A stretch of DNA of 64,000 nucleotides, from contig CAVBBL010000006.1 of the NCBI GenBank assembly GCA_963593905.1, positions 1-64,000 on the forward strand, read 5' to 3'. The position numbers were made by a program, and so were the translations under genes. The notes beneath the pieces are model-generated. The model saw only the letters and a program-made list of their open reading frames with translations. It searched no databases and was not told where the DNA came from. Positions 8,859-17,248 of this stretch are shown here, one piece after another (within the stretch, counting starts at the first letter, position 1; every line of letters begins with the position of its first letter). The DNA is from CAG-791 sp963593905. GTDB taxonomy: Bacteria > Bacillota > Clostridia > Lachnospirales > Lachnospiraceae.

Positions 8859-9677
8859 CTATTTCGTCTTCTTCCTGCCGTTTCTTGCTAATAAGCCCAG
8901 AAGCAGCAACAGCAAAAGAGGAGCCGCAATGAAGGGCACAATAACGATAGGCTCGATCTGGTAAGCCTCCGCCGTTACATAAATATGAGGAGAATCCTCT
9001 GTGGCGATGCGGTGTCCCCGCACCAGCAGGCGGTGGGTGTTGATACCGTAAGGGGTACAGGTCAGTAATGTGCAGTAGTCCTGTCTCTCCTCGATAGCCA
9101 GGTCATCTACATTTTCCGGCAGGACAATGGATATCTGATCCACCTCATAGGTCAGGACACGATTTAATACCGTGATGGTGAAGGTATCCCCCTCCTGAAG
9201 CTGATCCAGATTCGTAAAAAGCTTGGCGCTGGGAAGTCCCCTGTGAGCGGAAATCACCGTATGGGTACTCTTACCGCCTACAGGAAGGCTGGAGCCCGGC
9301 AAATGTCCTGCCGCTATCGCCAGCACCTGGTCGGAAATGCCGTGGTAGATAGGAAGCTGCACCCCTATCTTGTCAATGGTGATATAGCCCATGATGCCGG
9401 TGCCGGAGATGTCCAGTGTCTCCTCGTATCCTTCCACCTGATCCGGATCTCCTAAAGGATTGTCTGCCTTGGCCAGTCGCTGATTATAGTCATCTGCTGC
9501 GGCAAAGTAGGCGTCATAATCCTCCTGTGTCATACTCTCTGCTGTCTCCTGATAGCCGGCCACTGCTCTGGACTGGTTTCTCCGGTTTACTAAATCACTG
9601 ACGGTGGGATATAACAACACAGACAATCCCACGAAAAAAATCACTATAAGCGCAATGGTACTTCCATGTTTTTTCAT
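8859..9677 (-). CDS. srtC: Class C (pilin-polymerising) sortase
   Basis: 272-residue sortase that would join pilin subunits through their LPETG motif and a pilin lysine. It has an N-terminal membrane helix (IALIVIFFVGLSVLL), a lid-like GDP segment near residue 70, catalytic histidine in VISAHRG, cysteine in TLLTCTPYG, arginine in NTHRLLVRG, and a second hydrophobic C-terminal helix with basic tail. The TLxTCTPYGxNTHRLLVRG signature is typical of class C. ATG at 9677 is chosen because the protein then starts directly at MKKHG before the helix; a GTG at 9758 would lie inside a hairpin. It follows the major pilin by about 100 nt, as in most pilus operons. Confidence 0.92.
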   Translation of the reverse strand: MKKHGSTIALIVIFFVGLSVLLYPTVSDLVNRRNQSRAVAGYQETAESMTQEDYDAYFAAADDYNQRLAKADNPLGDPDQVEGYEETLDISGTGIMGYITIDKIGVQLPIYHGISDQVLAIAAGHLPGSSLPVGGKSTHTVISAHRGLPSAKLFTNLDQLQEGDTFTITVLNRVLTYEVDQISIVLPENVDDLAIEERQDYCTLLTCTPYGINTHRLLVRGHRIATEDSPHIYVTAEAYQIEPIVIVPFIAAPLLLLLLLGLLARNGRKKTK

Positions 9678-9734
9678 AGGCTTCTCTCTGCTGCCATTTC
9701 CTTTCTGTAAATCTTCCTTAAACATAGCTTTGCC

Positions 9735-9758
9735 GTGAACCCTGCCAGGAGGGCTCAC
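9735..9758 (-). promoter_or_regulatory. Hairpin between major pilin and srtC
   Basis: GTGAACCCT and AGGGCTCAC can pair (9 positions, one mismatch) around a 6-nt loop. No U-run follows, so this is more like an mRNA stabiliser or processing site than a terminator. It could keep pilin mRNA more abundant than sortase mRNA. Confidence 0.45.
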
Positions 9759-9777
9759 GGTCAGCTTTAAATTGCTT

Positions 9778-11379
9778 CTACTTCTCAGAAGCCTTCATTC
9801 TCTTTTTGGTGATCAATGCCACTGCTGCGCCTACTACCAGCACACCGCCGATGATGTAGAAGATGGTGGTACCGATGCCGCCGGTCTCGGGAAGGGTGGC
9901 GCCGGATTTATTGATGATATTCGTAGACAAAGAGCCGGCACTTTTATCAGGAGTAAATGTAAACTCAATTTCTCCGCTTGCCTCTGTTCCTGTCAGATTT
10001 GTGAGCACCTGTGTGCGGTTTTCTCCATCCCATACAGTGGTATGACCAGCCTCCACTTTAAACTCTATAGGATCGACCAGCTTATTGTAATACTGGGGTG
10101 CCTTTGTCTCTGTCAGTCTGTACTGGCCATCATCCAATCCGGAAAAGCTAAAGCTCGTGCCGTCGTCGCTCTTCACCAATGCAAGCGTTTTCCACGAATT
10201 ATCTGCATTCTTTTTCTCCAGCGTAAACTCTGCACCGGCAAGCTTATTGCTGTCCAATACACTGTTCGCGTATTTATTCACAACTACCTTGTAGGTAAAT
10301 GCAATGACAGCGTCCCACGGTGTCTTTGCTGTTCCATGCTGGGCATCAGATGGATTATTGGAATATTCCAGCTGTGCTTTATTAACATTACCACAATTTC
10401 CAAGAACTGCATCTTTCGTCAAAGTGGAGTAATATTCTACGCGAATCTTAGATCCTGCCTTCACGCTGGGAATATTCTTTAAGTTTGAAAATATCACTTC
10501 AAAAGAACATCCGTCACTGGTAGCGGTTTGAATCTGATACTTTGAACTGTCAGTCAGTTCCTGATCATCTACGTAAACCTTAACCTTATTTGCCCCTTCA
10601 AAAGAAAGTCCCTTTTCCTCTACATCATGGAATGCAAAGTAATACTGATCATAGGAATCGTAATCACCCGCCACTGTTCCTTCCAGCTTAAACGGAATAG
10701 AGTCGCCGATATCATAATCCGCAGAATCCTGCCAGCCTGTATATGTGGTACTTTCAGAGTCGTTAATATCCTTGATCTTCTTTTCAAAGTCAGGTGTATC
10801 ACCGGTCTTAGGTGTAATCGTCAGTGTGCCTACCGCCTGCACGATAAAAGGAGTTGCGTTCTGTCCCTCGCTTAAAGTCCCATCCTTGTCCTTAATCAGA
10901 TAGTAGCCGGCAGTGCCTGTGTAACTTGTGCCGTCTTTGATCTCACCTATAGCTGTGCCGTCTAAATTAACATACTGCTGAATCACAGCCAGCTTCTCAG
11001 TATCGCTCTTCCCATTGACAGCCTCTAACGCTTTCAGTACTGCCTCATTTACTGTACTGCCTGCTGTGCCGCCTTTTCCGTTTTGACCCCACTTGACATC
11101 AGACATCTTCTCGGTGCCATCCTCTGTCGTCTCATATCTGGCCGTGAAGATCTGATAGATCACATAGGTATGCCCATTGTTAGGTGCCGTAATCGTACAT
11201 GTCTGTGTATTCGCTGATGCAGTCCCTGTACTATCTCCCGCATCGGAAACATCTGTAGTTACCGTCTCTGTACTCTCTGTCTGTGTATCACCAGTTTCCG
11301 CCGCAAATGCTCCCATTCCCATGGTCAATACCATGGCGGTGCTCAGCAGCAGAGCCAGTATTCTCTTTCTTCTCTTCAT
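9778..11379 (-). CDS. Major pilin with LPETG anchor
   Basis: About 533-residue fimbrial shaft subunit. Signal peptide MKRRKRILALLLS...GAFAAE, a first domain ending near an ITPKTGDTP stretch (the place of the pilin-motif lysine in related pilins), then isopeptide/CnaB-type domains including KVVVNKYAN...LAGAEFTLEK. LPETGG, a transmembrane helix and KKRMKASEK complete the sorting signal. ATG at 11,379 has GAGAGGGAGACAGGT directly upstream; an upstream in-frame start would add a 20-residue non-signal extension and is unlikely. Lies between signal peptidase and class C sortase, the standard context for the shaft pilin. Confidence 0.92.
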   Translation of the reverse strand: MKRRKRILALLLSTAMVLTMGMGAFAAETGDTQTESTETVTTDVSDAGDSTGTASANTQTCTITAPNNGHTYVIYQIFTARYETTEDGTEKMSDVKWGQNGKGGTAGSTVNEAVLKALEAVNGKSDTEKLAVIQQYVNLDGTAIGEIKDGTSYTGTAGYYLIKDKDGTLSEGQNATPFIVQAVGTLTITPKTGDTPDFEKKIKDINDSESTTYTGWQDSADYDIGDSIPFKLEGTVAGDYDSYDQYYFAFHDVEEKGLSFEGANKVKVYVDDQELTDSSKYQIQTATSDGCSFEVIFSNLKNIPSVKAGSKIRVEYYSTLTKDAVLGNCGNVNKAQLEYSNNPSDAQHGTAKTPWDAVIAFTYKVVVNKYANSVLDSNKLAGAEFTLEKKNADNSWKTLALVKSDDGTSFSFSGLDDGQYRLTETKAPQYYNKLVDPIEFKVEAGHTTVWDGENRTQVLTNLTGTEASGEIEFTFTPDKSAGSLSTNIINKSGATLPETGGIGTTIFYIIGGVLVVGAAVALITKKRMKASEK

Positions 11380-11587
11380 ACCTGTCTCCCTCTCCTGCAA
11401 CTTAGTCGCAGGTCTGTTGACTTCTTTTGGTTCCTGCAATTAACGTCATCTATGTCCCCCCCGATTTTACGCAGGGGTGAGTTCACATTCATTCACCGGG
11501 CTCTGCATATTGACCCATACCAAATGCTGTCATTTGGATCACCCGGGTGCAGGTACGAGGTCACCCTGCAGTATAATCTAACTGTAC
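11380..11587 (-). promoter_or_regulatory. Structured 5' leader of the major pilin
   Basis: 208 nt without a gene. It contains a perfect CCAAATG/CATTTGG hairpin (11,520-11,537), a TGCAGG/CCTGCA hairpin (about 11,549-11,570) and a GGTGA/TCACC stem. A TATACT box at 11,570-11,575 overlaps the end of the peptidase gene but has only a poor -35 partner. It does not match a riboswitch class I can recall. Confidence 0.4.
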
Positions 11588-12274
11588 TCAGCGAATGAAG
11601 GAAATCCTGTTTAATGGCCAGATCCGCAGAAACACCTTTCCGGTAATCTGACTTTTTTCTATACAGCCGATGGCACTGCTGCGGCTGTCAATGGAGACAC
11701 TGCGGTGATCTCCCAATACGAAATAGCGATTTTCCGGCACCTGATAAGGGAACTTGATATCACACTCCCCCAGTGCCAGACTGTCCACGTAGGGCTCATC
11801 CAAAACTGCGCCGTTTACGCTGACTACGCCGTCGCTGTTAATATCAATAATGTCACCAGGCGTGCCGATGATCCGCTTGATCAGGAGCTTATTCTGCCAA
11901 TTAAAGCTGACCAGCTCTCCTGTCTCGAATTTATTGGTCTTCAGCAGCAGAATAATGTCCTTGTCATAGAGGGTGTGCTCCATACTGTCACCGGATACCT
12001 GCAGCACCGGCAAAAAAAGCATCGCCAGCAGTACCGCCACGGCCGCCACTACTACCAGGGCATAAACGGTACTTCGGAAGGTATGTCTGTACCTTTTCCG
12101 ATAAGCCAGTCTGTCGCGTTCTGCCTCGATTTCCTCCAAAGAAGGAAGGAAATCATCCTCCTCTGGGAGGCTCTCCTCTAGAAATGATTCTTCGGAAAAG
12201 CGCAGACTGTCTGTCTCACACTGCTGCGCATCACCTGCTGTCATCTCATCATACTCTGTCATCTCATCATCCAT
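11588..12274 (-). CDS. lepB: Signal peptidase I (pilus-cluster type)
   Basis: 228-residue type I signal peptidase. A long acidic cytoplasmic N-terminus (about 60 residues) precedes one transmembrane helix (about 68-90). The catalytic serine lies in QVSGDSMEHTL and the general-base lysine in LLIKRIIGTPGD; box E is recognisable as VLGDHRSVSIDSR. Start ATG at 12,274 follows GGTGAG and lies 7 nt after the stop of the coiled-coil gene, so the two are co-transcribed. Pilus operons often carry such a dedicated peptidase for pilin precursor processing or assembly. Confidence 0.9.
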   Translation of the reverse strand: MDDEMTEYDEMTAGDAQQCETDSLRFSEESFLEESLPEEDDFLPSLEEIEAERDRLAYRKRYRHTFRSTVYALVVVAAVAVLLAMLFLPVLQVSGDSMEHTLYDKDIILLLKTNKFETGELVSFNWQNKLLIKRIIGTPGDIIDINSDGVVSVNGAVLDEPYVDSLALGECDIKFPYQVPENRYFVLGDHRSVSIDSRSSAIGCIEKSQITGKVFLRIWPLNRISFIR

Positions 12275-12281
12275 TCGATTC

Positions 12282-12785
12282 TCACCCTATTGCAGAAGCC
12301 CTGCTTCTCTTATAAATCTCCTGAAGCCTCTCATTCTGCGTCGCTTTCCGTGACTGCATCTGGCGGTGAGTCTCGCCCCCCCGTTGTTCCTTACTTTCCG
12401 AATGGTCCTTTAGGAATTTCTCAATAGCACGCTGTGCTATGAACTGAATAGCCGCAGCATCCTGCTCTGCCTCCTGGATCATCTTCTCTGCCCGGACTTT
12501 GGCCTGCTTCACCACAGCCTCCGCATAAAGAGCACTGTCTGCATTGGCTTCCCGTTTGATCTGAGCCTCCCGCTCAGCCTGTTCCTGCGCCTGCTGCAGC
12601 AAATCAAGAACCTTCTGTCCGCAGTCCACCAGAGAGCCTGCATTCTGCAGCGGAATCTGTCTCTGCTGCAACTGCGCCTCCAGCTGCTGTCTTTCTGCCT
12701 GCAGGGCATTTTCACACGCCTGCAGCTTGCGGATGATTTCGATGAGCTCTTCCTTACTCATCTTGCGTAAATCTTTTTGTGCCAT
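12282..12785 (-). CDS. Coiled-coil protein of the pilus cluster, paralogue 1
   Basis: About 167-residue cytoplasmic helical protein, first gene of the pilus cluster. Its N-terminus (KMSKEELIEIIRKLQ) matches the protein at 7572-7988. A Gln/Glu-rich coiled coil (25-60), a CGQKVLDLLQQAQ helix and a long Ala/Glu/Lys helix resembling DivIVA or V-ATPase stalk-type coils follow, with a basic tail. ATG at 12,785 is preferred since TTTGGAG lies about 9 nt upstream. Function not known; its duplication within one sortase locus suggests a structural or regulatory part in the system. Confidence 0.75.
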   Translation of the reverse strand: MAQKDLRKMSKEELIEIIRKLQACENALQAERQQLEAQLQQRQIPLQNAGSLVDCGQKVLDLLQQAQEQAEREAQIKREANADSALYAEAVVKQAKVRAEKMIQEAEQDAAAIQFIAQRAIEKFLKDHSESKEQRGGETHRQMQSRKATQNERLQEIYKRSRASAIG

Positions 12786-12850
12786 TCCCCACACTCCAAA
12801 CATCTGCACATAACTATCCGATTATCGTTATTGCACTTATGTTACTTTAA

Positions 12851-12879
12851 AATCTACCCTATTACGGCGCCTGCGTCAA
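12851..12879 (-). promoter_or_regulatory. Promoter of the pilus operon
   Basis: Minus-strand -35 TTGACG (12,874-12,879), 17-nt spacer, -10 TAGATT (12,851-12,856), about 65 nt before the first coiled-coil gene. Best promoter-like match in this gap. Confidence 0.55.
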
Positions 12880-12914
12880 TAATACTTATAGGTGGATAGG
12901 ATTTGGAAAATATA

Positions 12915-12985
12915 ATAAAAGCCCTCCTAAGATCAGGCAGCAAAAGCTGTGATGAAAGGAGGGCAGCGCAGATAGGATGGATGGC
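12915..12985 (+). pseudogene. Degenerate copy of the toxin leader; doubles as AEC terminator
   Basis: On the plus strand the segment repeats the toxin leader of 13,993-14,060: a CCCTCC block, the shared GCTGTGATGAAAGGAGGG block, then a start-codon region and GCATTTCC resembling the first toxin codons. After five codons similarity ends where the AEC gene end begins. On the minus strand GCCCTCC...GGAGGGC followed by TTTTATTATATTTT is a good Rho-independent terminator for the AEC gene. Confidence 0.6.
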
Positions 12986-12993
12986 ATTTCCGT

Positions 12994-13962
12994 TCAGATC
13001 CAGTGCATGGTTTCCATCAGGAAAAGCCAGAAGGTAAGGGTCAATGGCATAAAAATGGTAGTAGCCACACAGATGCTGGCGGTGAGAGTTCCTTTATGAC
13101 CCATTTGCTTTGCCATGACGTAGCTGGCGGGGGTGGTAATGGAGCCCAGCATGACCAGGATACCCACCAGCTTCTCCCCTGTAAAGCCGAAATATACCGC
13201 CAGGGGCAGGAAGAAAGCGGGTAAAATGACCAGCTTGATCAATGTTGCTATGGCAGTCAGTTTGCCTTCGCTGATGGCATCTTTTCCTTTAAAGCCTGCA
13301 CCGATGGCAATGAGGGCGATGGGGGAGCTGACATTTCCCAGCATGGACAAAGTATCCTGCGCTGCTTCCGGAATGGGCAGCCGCAGCAGACTCCATAGAA
13401 ATCCAAGAGCCAGACCGATAATGATGGGATTGGTCACGATCTTATACAGTGTCTGACGAAGCAGTGCACCCAGGTTCTGGGAGCTGCCCTTTCCTTCATA
13501 TCTGGCCGGACACTCCAGTACCAGAATCAATACAGCGAAGATATTATAAAGAGGAACGCAGCCCAGAATCATCAAGCCCGACATATCCGCTTTATCATAA
13601 ATCAGCATCACCAGTGCCACCCCCAGGATGGCTGCGGAGGAACGATAGGAACCCTGGACGAACTCTCCGATGAGTGTCTTATCCTTCATCAGGTGTCTGG
13701 CCAGGAACCAGGTGATCAGGATGCTGGCCAGGGTAACCGCTGCACAGTATCCCACGTACCCCGCATCAAAGGAGGCCCGTATGTCCGTGCCGGAGAGATC
13801 TGAGAAAAGGAGCACCGGCAGGGCGACGTGAAAGACCAACTTATTGGCACCGCTCACAAACTCCTCAGAGAGAAAGTTACGGCGGCGCAGGAAATATCCC
13901 AGCACCATGAGTGCAAACAAAGGCAGCGTGTGATTTAGGGAAAAAATAAGATTTGAGAGCAT
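12994..13962 (-). CDS. AEC-family transporter (auxin efflux carrier type)
   Basis: 322-residue integral membrane protein with about ten transmembrane helices in two halves, matching the AEC/BART superfamily. The N-terminal half has NKLVFHVALPVLLFS, the C-terminal half ends in a membrane segment after SYVMAKQMGHKG. Bacterial members export or exchange malate, malonate or other organic anions; the substrate cannot be read from sequence. ATG at 13,962 follows AAAGGCG. The gene stands alone between two copies of a toxin leader, each reading as a minus-strand terminator. Confidence 0.85.
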   Translation of the reverse strand: MLSNLIFSLNHTLPLFALMVLGYFLRRRNFLSEEFVSGANKLVFHVALPVLLFSDLSGTDIRASFDAGYVGYCAAVTLASILITWFLARHLMKDKTLIGEFVQGSYRSSAAILGVALVMLIYDKADMSGLMILGCVPLYNIFAVLILVLECPARYEGKGSSQNLGALLRQTLYKIVTNPIIIGLALGFLWSLLRLPIPEAAQDTLSMLGNVSSPIALIAIGAGFKGKDAISEGKLTAIATLIKLVILPAFFLPLAVYFGFTGEKLVGILVMLGSITTPASYVMAKQMGHKGTLTASICVATTIFMPLTLTFWLFLMETMHWI

Positions 13963-13992
13963 GATTTCGCCTTTCTGCTAATCCACGAGTGA

Positions 13993-14054
13993 TGTGAAAA
14001 ACCCTCCCGAAAATCAAGCAGTAATAGCTGTGATGAAAGGAGGGTGATGCGGAT
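13993..14054 (+). promoter_or_regulatory. Toxin mRNA leader with SD-sequestering hairpin; antisense terminator on the other strand
   Basis: ACCCTCC near 13,998 can pair with GGAGGGT near 14,037-14,043, hiding the strong AAAGGAGG ribosome binding site of the small peptide. Read on the minus strand the same stem is followed by TTTTTC and would stop an RNA running antisense to the toxin gene. Confidence 0.6.
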
Positions 14055-14171
14055 ATGATGAATTCCATTTCATTGGCAGGATTTGTCCTTGCCGTGTTTG
14101 TTTTCGGAGTCGAAGTCGGAAGGTTCGCCTGGAAGGTCGAGAGACTGACTCGCGAAAAAGAAGATAAATAG
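14055..14171 (+). CDS. Small hydrophobic peptide, putative type I (holin-like) toxin
   Basis: 38-codon gene. Tandem ATG codons open a short polar stretch, then a hydrophobic segment (LAGFVLAVFVFGVEVG, about residues 7-22), then a charged tail rich in Arg, Lys and Glu. Size, single membrane span and charged C-terminus fit TxpA/holin-like type I toxins. A perfect AAAGGAGG lies 11 nt upstream but is buried in a hairpin, as in type I toxin mRNAs, and a 15-bp terminator follows one base after the stop. The leader is duplicated at 12,915-12,985. Toxicity is inferred; the antitoxin RNA has not been seen directly. Confidence 0.65.
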   Translation: MMNSISLAGFVLAVFVFGVEVGRFAWKVERLTREKEDK

Positions 14172-14220
14172 CATGCGGGAACAAATGATACAAGCACCAT
14201 TTGTTCCCGCATGTTTTGTT
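14172..14220. terminator. Bidirectional terminator after the toxin gene
   Basis: A 15-bp perfect stem (ATGCGGGAACAAATG / CATTTGTTCCCGCAT) with an 11-nt loop, followed by GTTTTGTT on the plus strand. It ends the toxin transcript. Confidence 0.8.
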
Positions 14221-14316
14221 GTATTCCGTGCCGTTATGCAAACAAACACTCTACTCGCTGCCGTCTGCACTGCAGTGTCCTTGCATTGGCGGCAAAATCC
14301 ATAAGTGAAATGTTAA

Positions 14317-15252
14317 TTATTCACCATCGTAAGGAATAACTGCTCCGTCGTAGGTCTCGTTGATGTAGTTCTTGATATCATCAGACTTAAGCACTTCTAC
14401 CAGAGCCTTGATGCCGTCATTCTCCTCATTGCCTTCCTCTACAGCGATGACGTTTACATAGGTCTTTGCTGCTTCAGAATCGGACTTCTCATAAGCGATT
14501 GCATCCTTGCTTACAGAGAAACCAGCTTCCAGTGCGTAGTTACCATTCATGACTGCCAGTGCTACTTCGCCGATGACATGAGGAATCTGCGCCGCTTCCA
14601 GCTCCTCGAACTTGAGATTTAACGGATTGTCAACGATGTCATTGACGGTTGCTTCCAGGCCAGCGCCGTCCTTTAAGGTCAGCACACCATTATCCTGCAG
14701 CAGCAGAAGGGCTCTTGCCTCATTAGTGGTATCGTTGGGCACTGCGATGGTATCGCCGTCTGCCAGATCCTCTAAGCTGCTCTTGGTGCCGGGATAGATG
14801 CCGAAGGGCTCGTAGTGAATCTTGCCGGCTACTACCAAATGGGTGCCCTTTTCTTCATTAAAGCTGTCCAGATAAGGAACATGCTGGAAATAGTTGGCAT
14901 CGAACTCGCCGCTCTCTACTACCAGGTTAGGCTGTACATAGTCATCAAATACAGTTACCTCCAGATCATAACCCTTGTCCTTCAGCAGATCCTTTGCCTT
15001 CTCCAGGATCTCTGCGTGAGGAGTTGCGCTGGCTGCTACTTTGATCACAGTCAGGTCGCCGTCAGCTGCCTCTGTGTCAGCAGCCTCTGCCTCTTCGGTC
15101 TCCTCTGCTGCCTCCGTGGACTCCTCCGCTGCTGTCTCCTCAGCAGACGCCTCTGCAGATGCGTCTGTGGAAGCGCTGGAGCTGCCGCATGCAGATAATA
15201 CGCTCACTGCAAGTACAGCGGTCAGCACAGATGCCAATACTTTCTTTTTCAT
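14317..15252 (-). CDS. metQ: Methionine ABC transporter, binding lipoprotein MetQ
   Basis: About 311-residue NlpA/MetQ-family lipoprotein that delivers methionine (often D- and L-forms) to MetNI. Lipobox LSAC follows a signal peptide starting MKKKVLAS; an acidic Ala/Glu/Thr linker (about 25-65) tethers the domain. The family core is clear: VAASATPHAEILE, YFQHVPYLD, AVPNDTTNEARALLLLQ. ATG at 15,252 is preceded by AAAAGGAGGAAATT and a GCCGCA/TGCGGC hairpin. It is last in metN-metI-metQ; the 249-nt gap to metI is T-rich. Confidence 0.93.
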   Translation of the reverse strand: MKKKVLASVLTAVLAVSVLSACGSSSASTDASAEASAEETAAEESTEAAEETEEAEAADTEAADGDLTVIKVAASATPHAEILEKAKDLLKDKGYDLEVTVFDDYVQPNLVVESGEFDANYFQHVPYLDSFNEEKGTHLVVAGKIHYEPFGIYPGTKSSLEDLADGDTIAVPNDTTNEARALLLLQDNGVLTLKDGAGLEATVNDIVDNPLNLKFEELEAAQIPHVIGEVALAVMNGNYALEAGFSVSKDAIAYEKSDSEAAKTYVNVIAVEEGNEENDGIKALVEVLKSDDIKNYINETYDGAVIPYDGE

Positions 15253-15266
15253 AATTTCCTCCTTTT

Positions 15267-15283
15267 GCCGCAATTGCTGCGGC
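15267..15283 (-). promoter_or_regulatory. Hairpin before the metQ RBS
   Basis: GCCGCA/TGCGGC, 6 bp with a 5-nt loop, ends a few bases before AAAAGGAGGAAATTATG. The same arrangement occurs before the ECF S gene at 19,324-19,352. Confidence 0.45.
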
Positions 15284-15501
15284 GATGTTTTGTTTCGTTA
15301 CTGCTTTTATCTTAAATTTCCAATGCTTTGAGATTCTGTCGTTCTCTCGATCGCCACAATCAACCTGGCAGGAAATTAAAAGATCCTCTTTGCGTTTCTT
15401 TCGATTTTGGATTTTTCGTTCTTTATTTTCTCTTATTCAGCCTTACTTTCTATCATCTGATTTTTCTTTCTCTTATCCGATTTTCCTGCATTTATCAGGT
15501 T

Positions 15502-16161
15502 TTATTTTCTCTTGTCCAGCACTGCTGCCACTTTCGTACCGGCGATCTGGAAAATCTGTACCAGTAATACCAGCAGCACTACCGTAACGATCATGATATC
15601 ACTCTGATAGCGATAATAACCATAGCGGATGGCGATATCTCCCAGTCCGCCGCCGCCTACGGTGCCGGCCATAGCAGAATAACCAAGAATGGTACCGAAA
15701 GCAATGGTGGCACCTACAATCAGGGATACTCTGGCCTCTCCCAGCAACACTCTCCAGATAATGGTCCTATTGTTGGCACCCATGGACTGTGCTGCCTCGA
15801 TGACACCGTGGTCCACTTCCTTTAAAGAAGACTCCACCATTCTCGCAATGAAGGGTGCCGCAGAAATCACCAGCGGCACGATGGTGGCGGTGGTTCCATA
15901 GCTCTTGCCCACGATGAAGCGGGTCAGCGGAATGATCAGGATCAACAGAATCAGGAAGGGAATACTGCGCAGGATATTGCAGACCACATCCAGAATCCGG
16001 TACAGCACCGCGTTAGGGCGGATACCTTCCTTATCGGAAATCATCAAAAGGATGCCCAGGGGAAGTCCCAGCACATAGCCGAAGACCGTGGAGACCACTG
16101 ACATATAGAGGGTCTCACCGATGCCCTGTATGATCATACTGATTACTTCACTACTCCACAT
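15502..16161 (-). CDS. metI: Methionine ABC transporter permease MetI
   Basis: 219-residue permease with about five transmembrane helices. The EAA loop is visible as EAAQSMGANNRTIIWRVLLGEA, the contact for MetN. GAGGAGGTGCAAGGCG precedes ATG at 16,161, and the gene overlaps the end of metN by 11 nt, so translation is likely coupled. Confidence 0.93.
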   Translation of the reverse strand: MWSSEVISMIIQGIGETLYMSVVSTVFGYVLGLPLGILLMISDKEGIRPNAVLYRILDVVCNILRSIPFLILLILIIPLTRFIVGKSYGTTATIVPLVISAAPFIARMVESSLKEVDHGVIEAAQSMGANNRTIIWRVLLGEARVSLIVGATIAFGTILGYSAMAGTVGGGGLGDIAIRYGYYRYQSDIMIVTVVLLVLLVQIFQIAGTKVAAVLDKRK

Positions 16162-17188
16162 CGCCTTGCACCTCCTCTACTGCCAGACCCCGCTGTTCCA
16201 GATAGCTGACCATCTCACTCTGCAGCTTTTCATCTGCAGGCAGTCCCAGGATCATCTGTCCTCTGGCCATGCCTCCCACATCGCAGGTATCCGCTTTCAG
16301 GATATTCACCGGCGTACCGAACTGCAAGATCATATTGGCAATCACAGGTTCAAAGGAAGAATTGCTGGTAAAGACGATGCGAATACGCTTACCCTCATGG
16401 AGCAGAGGCTTTTGTCTGGAGATGCCCTCCCACTCGTCAGGATCCTTTCCTTCTATTATAAGTTGTTTAGCTGCCCGAGACTGAGGTCTGGTAAAGACCT
16501 GCTCTACGGAGCCATTTTCCACCAGAGCACCATGCTCTACGATAGCCACATGGTGACAGATTTCCTGCACCACGGACATCTGATGCGTAATGATAATGAT
16601 GGTGATGCCCATCTCTTTATTGATTTTCCGAAGCAGTTCCAGGATGGAAGCTGTGGTCTGGGGATCCAATGCACTGGTAGCTTCATCGCACAAAAGTATC
16701 TTGGGATCGCAGGCCAATGCTCTCGCGATGGCCACTCGCTGCTTCTGACCGCCGGAAAGCTGTGCCGGATAAGCCTTTTCCTTGTCAGAAAGTCCTACGG
16801 TTTTTAACAGCTCTCTGGCCTTCTCTCTGGCGTCCTTTTTCGTTACACCCTGAATCTGCAGAGGAAAGCAGATATTGTCGATGACATTTTTCTGCATCAG
16901 CAGGTTAAAGCTCTGGAAAATCATGCCGATACTGCTGCGGAGCTTTCTCAGCTCCCGATCGGATAATGCCCCCAATTCCTGTCCCTCTACCAGCACCTTG
17001 CCGGCGGTGGGCTTCTCTAAATAGTTCAGACATCTGACCAGTGTGCTCTTGCCCGCACCGGACATACCGATGATGCCATAGATATCTCCTGCCTCAATCT
17101 GCAGGCTGATGTCCTTTAATGCTTCTACTGTCGCATCCTTTGTCTCAAAGGTCTTCGACAGGTTCTGCACTTCGATCATATAAGACAT
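16151..17188 (-). CDS. metN: Methionine ABC transporter ATPase MetN
   Basis: About 345-residue ATPase. Walker A GMSGAGKST (about 41-49), signature LSGGQKQR (about 143-150), Walker B ILLCDEA (about 163-169), and a C-terminal NIL/ACT-like regulatory domain (about 265-345) that in known MetN proteins binds methionine and blocks transport. ATG at 17,188 is preferred since the protein then begins directly with the ABC fold (MIEVQNLSKTF). A promoter lies about 60 nt upstream. I looked for a SAM (S-box) or T-box leader and did not see one, so control may be through the NIL domain. Confidence 0.94.
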   Translation of the reverse strand: MSYMIEVQNLSKTFETKDATVEALKDISLQIEAGDIYGIIGMSGAGKSTLVRCLNYLEKPTAGKVLVEGQELGALSDRELRKLRSSIGMIFQSFNLLMQKNVIDNICFPLQIQGVTKKDAREKARELLKTVGLSDKEKAYPAQLSGGQKQRVAIARALACDPKILLCDEATSALDPQTTASILELLRKINKEMGITIIIITHQMSVVQEICHHVAIVEHGALVENGSVEQVFTRPQSRAAKQLIIEGKDPDEWEGISRQKPLLHEGKRIRIVFTSNSSFEPVIANMILQFGTPVNILKADTCDVGGMARGQMILGLPADEKLQSEMVSYLEQRGLAVEEVQGDVE

Positions 17189-17248
17189 AGTCCCTGTTCC
17201 TTCCTTTTCATATACTCCCACGGCAATCACAAATGTAATGTGCTGAAC

